27,617 nucleotides of DNA, taken from positions 891,248-918,864 of the forward strand of contig BFEA01000248.1 of the NCBI GenBank assembly GCA_003427395.1. Direction: 5' to 3'. Positions within the stretch are counted from its first letter, which is position 1, and every line of letters starts with the position of its first letter. This stretch comes from Chara braunii. Its lineage: Eukaryota > Streptophyta > Charophyceae > Charales > Characeae. The position numbers and the translations under genes were made by a program. Below, piece after piece: positions 17,957 through 27,585 of the stretch. Under the pieces are notes generated by a model. It was not told where the DNA came from. It saw nothing but the letters and a program-made list of their open reading frames with translations, and did not search any database.

Positions 17957-19283
17957 CCCGTAAATGGCTTTGACCGAAAGGGTATGCAGCCGTCTTTCCC
18001 CGGATCTTCCCCTACCGTATTGCCTAGTCCATTTCCACTCATTTGGGTCTAGGGGGAGATCCTGAATTGGCTTATTCGGTTTATATGCCTTCCATTGGTC
18101 CTTTTCTTTAAGGACGCGGATCCGGAAATTTCGACTTCAGGTACCATTTTGTTACTTCTGGTCTTACCCGTTCCAAACTGTTATCTGCCCTTAATCTGAA
18201 CACGTTGGCCACCACTTCCTGGTCTTCCCCCGCTCTCATAGGTGGGGTGTATACTACATTTTCGATCACCCCCTCTGTCTCCCAAAAACCAACCCAATCC
18301 CCTTCCTCCACCGATGGTCCTTTGCGAAGGATCCGGATCCAGTCTAGGGGGATAGAAAAGACAACTGTGTCTAGTATCTCTCCGACCTTATGACATTATC
18401 TCAGTTTCTCCCTCAGTCGGGTCTCTGACAACCAGTCTTTGGTGTCTTGGTCCGAGATATCTTTGACTCTCAAGATCCAATTCTTGACCCAACCTCTCCA
18501 AGGGACCTCGCTGCTGTGGAAGACTCTGTTGAACTGATCCGTTATTCATCGGTTTTCAAATCGGGGTTGTCGGGTCACTTCCTCCCACCGTTTAGGCGGG
18601 ATTTCGTCCGGCAAAGGCAGCTTACGCCATGTTCTTAGAATGGTGGACCAAAGAGGGTCCTTTTTTAAGTCCTGCCTTGTAGCCTGTCTATTTGTTCCCT
18701 CGTTGCTTCCCTTTGTTGGTCTCCTGGGAATAATCCAGTATCTGTCCTCTAGCCATGTCTCTGCCTCCACCTCAGGAGGGGCTAATGGTGTCAGCCTAGC
18801 GATTTGTTGCAATGCCAGGGGTATCCATGAAGCTTGTGTACAGAACAACAGGCCCTTCACTCATTGGAGAGCTAAGGCCATCACCTGGGTAGCTGGGTCA
18901 AAAATCCCCAAACCCCCTCTGCCTCTGGGTTGTATGACTGACATCCAGGCTACTCTGCTAATTGCACTAGAGCACTCATGGTTACCTCTCAATAAAAAAG
19001 TCGCCACCTGTCTTTGAAGGGAGGAGGCAGCCGGTTTACTAAGTGTCCATATCGCTGTTTTATACCAGAGGGTTGTCAGGACTACATTATTTATCACTAA
19101 GGAACGACCTATTAAAGAGGTCTGCTTGTCCTTCCACTGATTTATTTTTTCCAGGAACGAGTTAGTGAGCCATTCGTCATTCAGGGGTGGCCGCCCCTCT
19201 GCCGTCATCTGAACCCGCAATATCATGATTGGGGCTTCTATGGGTAACCATTTGACACCAGGGTTTTCCGGCGGTCTCCTCCC
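17957..19283 (-). pseudogene. LINE-B ORF2: thumb/connector region
   Basis: Segments 19226-18861 (VQMTAEGRPPLNDEWL, GRSLVINNVVLTTLWYKTAI, QRQVATFLLRGNHE), 18860-18546 (ALQQIARLTPLAPP, TWLEDRYWIIPRR, RKLPLPDEIPPKRWEEV) and 18520-18108 (ILRVKDISDQDTKDW, EEGDWVGFWETEGV, TKWYLKSKF) are collinear with LINE-A 12300-13560. Stops and frameshifts separate them. Confidence 0.75.
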
Positions 19284-20270
19284 CTAGTAGTGTATCCACC
19301 ATCCCTGCGTTTTGTTGCCCCAGTTGACAGTCATGTTTGACAGGAGACAGAAGCGGTCCATTAATGCTTGGATCGCTCGCATGTTTTCCGGCGAAGCATC
19401 TACCATTATGGTCAGGTCATCTGCAAAAAGCGAGCAAACCGGGATGGTTTCCTCCGAGATAGAGGAAATTTGTATTTTCCGGAGGTTCTTCTGGACCCTC
19501 AGGTTTATTGCCAAGGCCTCCATAATAATAACACAGAGGAAGGGGGCGATGGAATCCCCTTGTCGAATTGACCGTTCCAGGTGAATGGCAGGGGTCAGTC
19601 TGCCATTCACTTCGATCGTCGTTGTGGCATTTTGGTGGATAATTCCAATCCATCTCCTAAAAGACGGACCAAAATTCATTTTCTCTAAGCATTTGTCTAG
19701 GAAAAACCAGTCGACATGATCATACACTTTTTCGAAATCTACAAAGATGATGGCTGCATTATGCTTGGATTGTCGTGACAGTTTAATAACTTCATTGACC
19801 AACAAAATGTTATCTTGGATCTTACGTCCCTTGATAAAGTCGGTCTGTGTCGGGTGGATGATGTCCTCTAACACCTCGACTAGGCGGTTCGCCAGAGTTT
19901 TTGCCACCATTTTGTAGACCACTGTTAGCAAGGTGATTGACCTGTACTTTCTTATGTTCATTTTGTCCCTTTTCTTATGTAGTAATGTTAGTACCCTTTG
20001 TCCCACCGATTCTCCCATCTGACCCGTAGCCCACACCGCACGATAATAATCCATCAGATCTTGTGATAGGGCACTCCACATGGTCTCCCAAAATTATTTG
20101 GGAAACCCATCTATCCCCGAGGTCTTTTCGTCTTTCATTGACATCAGTGCCGACCATACCTCTTCCTTGGTCAGGGGTTTCTTTAGGAGATCCTTTTGCT
20201 ATTCTGAAAGAGTCTTCTGCAGTGGTGTCAAGAAATCCTCAATTTCTACTGTTCTTTGTTCCTGTAATCT
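19284..20270 (-). pseudogene. LINE-B ORF2: reverse transcriptase domain, catalytic box intact
   Basis: A 265-codon open frame (20081-19284) carries most RT blocks: VLTLLHKKRDKMNIRKYRSI, TLLTVVYKMVAKTLANRLVE, IHPTQTDFIKGRKIQDNILL, IIFVDFEKVYDHVDW, NFGPSFRRWIGIIHQNATTT, RSIRQGDSIAPFLCVIIMEA, SLFADDLTIMVDAS (FADD at 19427-19416) and VNWGNKTQGWWIHY. Block 0 upstream (EEVWSALMSMKDEKTSGIDG) lies beyond a stop at about 20096. It is better preserved than LINE-A, where FADD is FADG. Confidence 0.92.
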
Positions 20271-20822
20271 GTTTTTAGTTCGTGACTTAAAAAGATCATG
20301 AAAAAAGTTTCTTGGTATCCAGACACACTAGGGTGTTGGCGTGGCCACAGAACCCCGAGGTTGTGATGGATCCAACAGCGCTTCAATGGTGGACCTTCCG
20401 GTCCTCATTTTTTACATTGCAGAGAACGTGGAGTCCATGGATCTTTCTGTTATATACCTGCGTAACTTCCTTCTAATACGTAGCCCCTGACATCTATGTG
20501 CCATGTGCAATTGCAAGCGGGTCTCATTTACTTTTATGGCGGTTGAGAGCTCCCTCCTTGTTTCTTCATTTTGCGTTTCTTGTTCTTGTTGTTCTTGTTG
20601 TTATTTCAATTGTTGGAGTTGTTGGTGTAGTTCCATTTCCTCTGCATGTTCTTGAGTTGCGATCCTCTTGAAAAATTCGTCGGATTTTCTGGCAACAAAG
20701 GCCAGTCCATTATTGAACTAGAGAATGTCGTTGTGAAGTGTCTCTCTATGCGATTTCAGGTACTACCACACATCTTATATAAAGTTTTGAAACTCCTTTC
20801 TTGCTAGTAGGGAAGTATTAAG

Positions 20823-21742
20823 TTAAAAAAAAACAGGCCCTTGGTCCAGACGTTTTCTGAAGGAGAGCCTCAAGATAACAACACACATTGCATGGTCCAG
20901 TCCTAGGTACACGCTCTGCGGGAATACCTCCGCTATCTGCAGGGTCCCTTCTAGGTCCTGTTGTAACGGTATGAAATCGATCCTTGATCTGAAAATTTTG
21001 TCCGGTCCATTCTTCCTATAGCAGGAGAAGGTATGCCTATTCAGGAATAGTCTGCGGAAGGGATCGTATATAATGACCCGCATAAGTTTGCGATAATTTG
21101 TTCATCTGCCTCCACGTATGCAGGGCATGGGGAGGGGAGCTTTCATCTGTCGAGCCAGCGGTCGGGGGCCGCATTAAAGTCCCCCGCCAAAGTGACCGGG
21201 ATCCCTTCTAGGATCCTATTCTTGATAGATTAAAAGAAAACCTTTCTGGCTCCCATGTCATTCGACCCATATACATAGAAGATCCTCACTACTTCTAACT
21301 CCAACATACCCAAAATGGATACCCATCTCCCCTCCTCTTAGTCCATTTCCCAACATACCGGTTCTAATCTTGAATTAGGAAGGATCCAGATGGCTACCCC
21401 TGCGCTTCCAGGCCGAGGAGCATGGGCCCGGAAGGCACGGTAGGACCCCACTTCCTTATGTGCATAGTGGTGTTCCGCCATGTCCATAAGGTGTGTTTCC
21501 TGATCACAAATGACGTCTGACCATTCCTTCCCCTCTACCCCTCTTAATTGTTCCAATATTGCCTGTTTTTTCTGAGGAGAGGCCGAGGCTAGGCCATTCA
21601 TATTTAGGGATTTTAAATCCAGGTCAGCCTCCCTTTTACCCTTCACCCATTTCTTGTCTTTCCCGTATAAAATCCTTGTCAGGTCCATTTTCCGCAGTGC
21701 TCTCACCTTCCTCACAATGCTTCCCACTCCACCAGATCCCAA
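20823..21742 (-). pseudogene. LINE-B ORF2: APE-type endonuclease domain
   Basis: DLKSLNMNGLASASPQKKQA, VICDQETHLMDMAEHH, HAPRPGSAGVAIWILPNSRL, a stop, EEGRWVSILGMLELEVV, YVYGSN, LAGDFNAAPDRWLDR, SRIDFIPLQQ and YLGLDHAMC follow in order on minus. All APE catalytic motifs are recognisable, with GDFN intact. Stops and a frameshift near 21090 break it. 20290-20820 is the linker to RT, also broken. Confidence 0.85.
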
Positions 21743-22240
21743 TCACTATCTTTCACGCCTGCCGTTTGCAGGTACCCTTCCTTCAGAATCCTGAGAAGTG
21801 CTGCCCTGGCGTCGTCTTCCGTCCATTCCTCGTTGTTTTTAATTTTCAGGATTTGGAGGTCTAACAGCGCGTTCTGTGAGAGCCACCTCAGACCCGCTTC
21901 CTTGCCTGGCTCAAACAGTACATACAAGTTGTGTCTGCGAGCGCATTTTGGCTATAGGTAACTCTCCTTGTCGCTATTGCTCCTGGTTGGAATGTTCTGC
22001 GTAAAAATTCCCTCATTTCCATCTGAAAGGTTTTTTCCCCCATTGACGACCATAGCGGGATTTCAGGAGACCATCCCTGCAGAGTAACACCTCCATATTG
22101 CGAGTTGGGTGGTTCTGTTAAGCCCACTTCCCATCTCCCCTCCTTCTTCCGCAATGGCACGACCATAACACCGATTTTGGCTAAAGACTGAGGCCACTGT
22201 CCCTTTTCAAGGACATGCCTCGCCAACAAGCCCATCATCC
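21712..22240 (-). pseudogene. LINE-B pre-endonuclease domain, unnamed but conserved
   Basis: Frame 22238-21888 (GVMVVPLRKKEGRWEVGL, GGVTLQGWSPEIPLW, REFLRRTFQPGAIA, ADTTCMYCLSQ), followed by frame 21927-21712 (LRWLSQNALLDLQILKIKNN, EWTEDDARAALLRILKEG, DSDWDLVEWEAL). The same order and spacing occur in LINE-A. Apart from one frameshift it is intact, so this copy is the better one to search with. Confidence 0.68.
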
Positions 22241-22268
22241 GGGGGCTCAGGGGGGGGGAAGGGACATG

Positions 22269-23649
22269 CTAGGGTGAAGGGTTGGGAGATACTTCTCTTC
22301 CTTCTTCTTCCCCACATGTTGTACCTTCCTCTCCTTTGATTTTCTCCTTTTCCTGGGCCTCTCCCACCCCCTTCCCCCTTTTTGTGTGCTCAGCAGGTTC
22401 CCCATGCTTCTTTTCCACCAGGTCCCGACTAGTTCCTTTCTTCTCTTTCTTCGGGCTATAATCTTGTGGTGGGGCAGGGGGCTGGAATCTTCTGAGCACA
22501 ATACTCAGCATCCTGTGACATACATCTTCCCAATAAACCCCATGGGGGAGCCCATGATCCAAAATTCCCCTGAGACTTCCGCTGGCCTCTAAGAGTGGGA
22601 TGAGGACCATGTACGTGTCATCCCAAAATTCGTCTGAGAGGCCTGGGAATTTGATGTGCAGATTGAACATTATCCAGTCTTATACACTTTTTAGCCTTTC
22701 CTTCGCCATTCCGGACGTGCCTCGTGACTCAGCCTGATCCTCACTTGTCTGTTGCGCCTCGTTCATCACTTCGTCCGCAGATGGGGGAGGAGGAGGTGGG
22801 GGGGAGGCCCCCAGTGCCTCTTCCACCTCCATGGGGATCGGACCAAAGGCATCTATGAAGATGTCCTGTTGGCTAATTCCTGTGTTCGTTCCTTGGTTTT
22901 CCCCCTTTCCACCCTTCCCATTGTTCTCACTTCATTCTCCCCCCATCTTCACCGTCGACCCATTTTCGGTTCATTCCTCACCTCTCTCCATTTCCGTGCC
23001 TCTTTCTGGTTTTTCTTCCCCTTTGTCTTGGTTCCTTTCTCCCTCCTTTTCAGCAGCTTCAGCTATGTAGCGCCCCGCATCTGGCCCAAAGCTGCAAACA
23101 CTGCCTGTCTCCTTCCTTTTTTGCTGCAGTTGTTGTACTTTTTGTATTTGGTTCTTTTCCTTTGCGTTACCTTGTCCGGGAAGGGGCAACGGGGGGGCCA
23201 GGAGACTTTTGTCCCTCGGTGCCTGTGGCGGATACCAGGAGTTGGGGGGGCGGGTATCCCATCTCGGTTCTCCCCGTCCTTCCCATTCCCACCCTCTCAC
23301 TTGACCATTCCCGTCTTTCTCTTCCACATACACCCATCCTTTCGTCCATTTGGTGGGGGAAAAAGGGTCTTGTGGTAATCTACATGTGATCCTTTCCCGT
23401 TTAAATGGGTGGTGAGGGCAAGCAGTCTCTGTGCCGAGGTGACCATACGCCCGGCATCTGCAACACCAGGGTCACAGTTTGTGAGTTGTGTGCACCTGGT
23501 ATATCCTCCCTCCCACCCTGTATGGAATGATGTCATCGATATTGAAGAGATGATCCTGCGGCAGGTCAATAGCCGGCATAACGTGATCATCTCTTTTCGC
23601 CGCGTATGGCGGGAGAGGCTCATTGAAATCTACAATGTCATACCGTTGG
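22269..23649 (-). pseudogene. LINE-B ORF1 with CCHC knuckle, 5' part missing
   Basis: From 23649 on minus: RYDIVDFNEPLPPYA, DDHVMPAIDLPQDHLFNIDD and IIPYRVGGRIYQVHTTHKL. A TGA follows where LINE-A has Arg, then PWCCRCRAYGHLGTETACPH, which is the CX2CX4HX6C knuckle (about 23490-23430). KWTKGWVYVEEKDGNGQVRG, a basic/Gln-rich stretch, PIPMEVEEAL, a proline run, the DWI-type module near 22680 and a Lys/Glu-rich end at 22269 follow. It matches LINE-A ORF1 and linker. The region before RYDIV is the inverted piece. Confidence 0.8.
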
Positions 23650-23771
23650 CCGAGTGCGCATATACCCTTGGCTCCCCCAAAAAATGGGACCAGAGGAAAA
23701 ATGGGAACAGATGATGTGGGACTACTACTGGGTCGAGCTGAGACACATCCCAGTGGAGATACAAACAACCT
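23650..23771 (+). mobile_element. Inverted 5' segment of LINE-B
   Basis: On plus, RIYPWLPQKMGPEEKWEQMM, then HIPVEIQTTF, correspond to LINE-A ORF1 RIYPWAPPKQQRPEEKRERM, then HIPIEIQAAF (about 7580-7700). In LINE-A this piece lies directly before NFDIINFIDPLP, the counterpart of the first residues of the minus-strand part of LINE-B. So the element order is kept but the 5' piece is flipped, and its outer end meets the right target-site duplication at 23772. This is the geometry of twin priming. Confidence 0.88.
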
Positions 23772-23782
23772 TTAGCCAAAAG
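23772..23782. repeat. Target-site duplication, right copy (LINE-B)
   Basis: TTAGCCAAAAG, identical to 16391-16401, directly follows the inverted 5' segment. Confidence 0.88.
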
Positions 23783-23960
23783 TCGTTTGCATTTCAATTC
23801 TACACAACATTACTTTCTTTTCCAGAACTTCTTGATTTTTTATTTTTATTTTTGGCGTTGGGGCTGTCCGGAACCTTGCTCAGGGCTCATGCACGGCCTG
23901 ACATATAGGAATGTACCTGGGCACGACTTGGATGCCCATGTGCCAGGAAAACAACATAGC

Positions 23961-24000
23961 TTAAACCACCAGTACCTTTCTTAGCTATAGATGTCGAGCC
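23961..24000 (+). repeat. TTAAACCACCAGTA repeat, copy a
   Basis: TTAAACCACCAGTA followed 19 bp later by TCGAGCC, the same 40-bp layout as copy c (27250-27289). The GTCGAGCC end resembles a weak Pol III B box and the start resembles a tRNA D-arm. It may be the head of a tRNA-derived SINE. Confidence 0.45.
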
Positions 24001-24884
24001 TAAAATTGCCATGTGCACCTGAAATAAAAAAACAGGCGCGGGACTCATTTTGGCTGGCTCCGCCAGCCATTTCGATCCGGTAGCACCAAACCCCGCCGGC
24101 CTCCTGCGTTACCCTGCGCATCTCTGCAAAATAGCTGGGAAAGGTACTGCTGATTTAAGGCTTCAAATATCATTATTCATTAGGATTGGATGCACTTTTA
24201 CAACAAGCAAAAAAAAAAGGAGGGAAAATTGCATCTCTGCGCCATTTGCAGGTGGGAATTCCCACTATACCCAGTCCAAGCACTCAACTTGCATCTATAC
24301 CTAGACCCTGTCTAACTTAAACCACCAGTACACGGCCCCAGCCTTGGTGGAAAAAAACTTGTCACCTACGAAATTTTTGAAGGCTCGACCTACCGGGCCA
24401 AAATGTCTGGTGCCACTGGCGAATCGAAAAAGCTTGGTGCGCTGTAAGGCACCCGCAGACCCGGGTGTGCTGGTAGCTTAAGCTAAATACCCGACTTTTC
24501 CTGTGGCCCAAGTTATGCATGTACCCGGTTCTACAGACCCTTGGGGGGAGCACAAAGTTGTGCCAACGCCCAGCAACCAAGCTAGCAATTTTGAGGGGTA
24601 CGCACATAGTTTGCCCTATGTGCATAATTTGAGGATTGGTGTGTAACTGCAATTTGGCGGTACTAACCTTCACCTGCCTCCGTCCTGGGGATGTAACTAA
24701 TTTGCACAGGCCATTCCCCATGTATTATGCAAGTTGGGCACTGGGGCTGGGTATAGCAGGTAATTCCATCTTTAAATGGGATATGGACGCAATTCTCCTA
24801 GAAAGAAAGCTCGCAAAACTTGGATATGGGACCATATAGAGAACCAAGAGTGCTTGCAATCACATGGGCTGAGACCTTCTATCA
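24001..24884. other. Non-coding flank with small palindromes and a second repeat copy
   Basis: No gene is recognised. Copy b of the TTAAACCACCAGTA repeat starts at 24317 and continues with GGCCCCA, like GGCCCAA of copy c. GCACATAG/CTATGTGC (24602-24623) forms an 8-bp stem with a 6-nt loop, GGCTGG/CCAGCC forms a hairpin near 24051-24067, and TGGGAATTCCCA is a palindrome near 24252. The minus frame 24362-24721 has no domain. Confidence 0.5.
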
Positions 24885-25010
24885 GGAAACCTGGGTATGG
24901 GAACTTGGGTATGGGAACTTGGGCATGGGACTTGGATATGGGTATGGGACCTTAGGTATGGGTTAGTGAGTTTGGGTCTGGGTATGAGACCTTGGGTATA
25001 AGACCGTTAT
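24885..25010. repeat. GGGTATGG-type minisatellite
   Basis: Imperfect units of CCTTGGGTATGGGA, AACTTGGGTATGGGA, GACTTGGATATGGGT and similar, about 13-16 bp each. The plus strand is G-rich. Confidence 0.85.
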
Positions 25011-25221
25011 TGGACATATGTGCGTGAAGACCAGACATAAACAAAGCGCAGGCACGTAGAACAAAGAAAGCACGACAACATTTGCCATGTGAATGTCATT
25101 GGAATGTACATTCCCACAGATTACCGATGATAAAAATAGAAGGAAGAGTGAATGCTCACATAAGTCAAATAAAGCTCGCAACTCTGTCATCGGACCATAC
25201 AGAGAGCCGATCTTCAACGAT
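25011..25221. other. Spacer before the third LINE fragment
   Basis: AAGCTCGCAACTCTG...GGACCATACAGAGAGCC (25171-25208) resembles AAGCTCGCAAAACTT...GGACCATATAGAGAACC (24807-24843), so a short direct repeat flanks the minisatellite. No gene is seen. Confidence 0.45.
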
Positions 25222-26395
25222 AGGTAAGACAAGAGGATCCTTTGGACCCCTTCCTCTTCTTCATTGTAATGGAAGCCTTGGGGGTCAATCTTATAGTTAA
25301 TCAGAACCTTAAGCGCCTACATATCTAAGGGATACCCGAAGAGGCGATCCCCATAGCCTCGATGTTTGCAGATGATCTTACCATCATGATTGAGGCCTCA
25401 ATTGAAAACATTATGGAAATCAAGTACGTGGTTGACAAATTCTCCGTTCTGACTGATATGATAGTAAATTGGGGAAATAAAACTCAAGGGTGGTGGATCC
25501 ATTCTAATGGAGATCGTCCACCTGTGTCCCCTGGGGTGCAATGGTTACCTTCGGAGGCCCCACTGAGAATGTCTCTTTCCGTTTTCGGTCAATCTGGATC
25601 CAATGGCGAGTGGATCTCTATTTTTGGAAAGATGAATCAATAGAAAGACCAACACACCTCTTTTCTTGGGCGATGGTTAGTTATTAACAATGTGGTCCTG
25701 ACTTCCACATGGTACAAATCGGCACTATGGGCACGTACCAGGCATCTTCAAAAACAAGTGTCGGCTTTTCTTTGGAGGGGTGATCATGAGCAGGAAAGAG
25801 TAATTCCCAAGATGGCATCTTTTTTATACAACCTAAATCCAGGGGGGTCTGTGAATACTTAACTCAAATTTGCAACGTCGATTCGTGTCCGTGCAATAGA
25901 TGAAAGATCCCATACTTGGCATAGATAAAACCTTAGCAACCATTGGCATTAAAACAAATATGAAGATTGGCGCCGCACCCCCTCACCTGGGTGGAGGATT
26001 GATTCTGGAACATCCTCCACCCAAATACACACTCAAGGTTACCGGGGGAGAGGGGTGCACCTCGAGTTTATCTTCTCCTAGACAAGTTACGGGTTCCCCC
26101 TACTGACAATGTGGCGCAGACTGCCCTTACCAAATAAACCTTTTCCCTCGCGTTTTGAGGAACTTGAGGTAGCCTCTGTTTGGGAATAAATGGATTACAG
26201 ATCTTAATCGTTGTGTTTTCACTAGTTCATAAGCTCTCTGGTCTCAGTTGGTTAATAAGGGGGTAGTATGTGTTAAAGATTTACGGGGCCAGGAAAAGAG
26301 AGGTTGGATGTCATCGGTTCAACTGAAGGAGATAATTTTCGATGCCCGCTCGACTAGATCATTTGCTTCATTCCCTTGGACTGGGTGAGAACGTT
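25222..26395 (+). pseudogene. Third LINE fragment: end of RT and connector
   Basis: It begins inside RT (VRQEDPLDPFLFFIVMEALG), then MFADDLTIMIEAS (FADD at 25365-25376), VNWGNKTQGWWIHS, SFLGRWLVINNVVLTSTWYK, QVSAFLWRGDHEQE and, after stops, LPNKPFPSRFEELEVASVWE and LVNKGVVCVKDLRGQEKRGW. Order and residues match LINE-A and LINE-B. Both ends are cut, with no endonuclease, no CCHC module and no poly(A). RQED replaces the usual RQGD. It is a related but distinct and decayed copy. Confidence 0.85.
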
Positions 26396-26399
26396 GAAA

Positions 26400-26601
26400 A
26401 AGGGGGTAAGGTTTCGGGAAGCAGACTGGGTTGCGCATGATCTAGAATGGTGGCAGGTTGACAAATACTGAATCTGCTAGAGAAGGGAGCCTCAAAATAA
26501 AAGGGGTTAAGGTTTCGGAAAACGGACTGGGTTGCGTATGATCTAGCATGGTGGCAGGTGGACAAATACTGAATCTGCTAGAGGAGGGAGCCTCAAAATA
26601 A
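26400..26601. repeat. Two-copy tandem repeat, 101-bp period
   Basis: GGTTTCGG, ACTGGGTTGCG, ATGATCTAG, ATGGTGGCAGGT, GACAAATACTGAATCTGC and GAGCCTCAAAATAA occur in both units (26400-26500 and 26501-26601), with few differences. Unit 1 may overlap the end of the third LINE fragment. Confidence 0.92.
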
Positions 26602-26697
26602 CCTCAAATCACTCCCTCGTTCCTTCACCGGCCAACCAAGTCAATTTTTTTCCCTTCAAGGAAATTTTTCGAATTATAGTACTATTCATCTTTGCAG

Positions 26698-26728
26698 TTA
26701 AGCCACCAGAATTTCCTAGAGTCAAGCC
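26698..26728 (+). repeat. TTAAACCACCAGTA repeat, copy d (diverged, shortened)
   Basis: TTAAGCCACCAGAA followed by GTCAAGCCCG, with the interior shorter by about 10 bp than in copies a and c. Confidence 0.35.
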
Positions 26729-26817
26729 CGTTAACGCGCCACGATTTAAGGAAACGTACGGGCTACTACAGGAGCGGCCATATTCATCCGACAAGAAATG
26801 TTTCTACTCTATTTCTT

Positions 26818-27289
26818 TTCGCGGCCGATAGTTGGGCTAAGTACTGGTGGTTTAAAGGCTGGAAACTGCCATTTCGTCAAAATGGACATTTTATATTTTT
26901 TGAACGAAATTGAAACCGAGTATTTTGGCCAAAAGCAGGTCCAAATTTTTGACTCCTGAGGGTCCAGCGTTCTTAAAACACCGGACCCCCTTGATGTATC
27001 TGGTCTTGAATTACGTCCACATACATCTAAGGGGTCCGCCGGACCGTCAGAAGCCAAAAATTTGAACCTTTTTCTGACCAATTACTAAGTTCTTGTTTCG
27101 TTAAAAAAATATAAAATGTCAATTTTGACGAAATGACAATTTGGAGAGCTTTTCAACGGCAATGTCCTATTCTGAACCTTCCTTTTGACCCAACTGAATG
27201 AGTATGGCAAACTGGGAAGAAAGGTAACACACTTTGCAGTCCTTCTCAGTTAAACCACCAGTATGTGGCCCAATTATCGAGTTCGAGCC
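26818..27289. repeat. Large imperfect palindrome (inverted repeat, about 470 bp)
   Basis: The left arm (26818 to about 26998) and right arm (about 27013 to 27289) are complementary over most of their length. Matched blocks are CCATTTCGTCAAAATGGACA with TGTCAATTTTGACGAAATGA, TTTTATATTTTTTGAACGAA with TTCGTTAAAAAAATATAAAA, GTCCAAATTTTTGACT with AGCCAAAAATTTGAAC, GATGTAT with ACATACATC, and TACTGGTGGTTTAA (26842-26855) with TTAAACCACCAGTA (27250-27263), the last being perfect. Outside these, AGCCCAACTATCG (minus) matches GGCCCAATTATCG (plus). The two TTAAACCACCAGTA copies thus belong to the arms. A foldback-type DNA element or inverted duplication is likely. If transcribed it would make a long hairpin RNA. 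Confidence 0.78.
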
Positions 27290-27504
27290 TCAACCAACCA
27301 GTAGGCCGATACGTGCCAAGGGTCGGACAACCGGGCGTTCAATTCCCGGAGATAGCGTCGAGATACAAAAACAAAAAGAGGGGAAAAAAAACACAGTGAA
27401 AGTTGGAAAACGGAAAGAAAAAAAAAAACAGAAATAAGACAAAACGGAAGAAACAATGGCTTACTTTTCGTTCCTGTTCGCGACGAGGGAGCGGGGGGGA
27501 GGGG

Positions 27505-27506
<2 letters not shown>

Positions 27507-27584
<78 letters not shown>
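27507..27584. repeat. (GA)n microsatellite 3
   Basis: Thirty-nine uninterrupted GA units follow a G-rich lead. Confidence 0.97.

Positions 27585-27585
<1 letters not shown>

Larger units (their letters stand above)
16402..23771 (-). mobile_element. LINE-B: L1-type retrotransposon with 5' inversion, inactive
   Basis: This 7.4-kb element of the same family as LINE-A lies in opposite orientation, tail to tail with it. From 3' to 5' on plus are the poly(A) tract with a 75-base N gap (16421-16495), the stem-loop, a duplicated 3' UTR, CCHC module, connector, RT with intact FADD, endonuclease, pre-endonuclease domain and ORF1 with knuckle. ORF1 stops abruptly at 23649, and the next ORF1 segment continues inverted on plus (23650-23771). 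It is bounded by an 11-bp target-site duplication. Frames contain stops (for example after HTTHKL in ORF1, and after EMD in the endonuclease) and frameshifts. The first part of ORF1 is missing, so it was dead on arrival. Confidence 0.92.

Noticed and set aside
24362-24721. 119-codon minus frame
   Set aside because: No domain, no start context, and it covers palindromic non-coding DNA.
27300-27365. Possible tRNA gene (CCGGGCGTTCAATTCCCGG T-arm look)
   Set aside because: No A box at the right distance and no acceptor stem; the T-loop does not have the normal 7 nt with a 5-bp stem.
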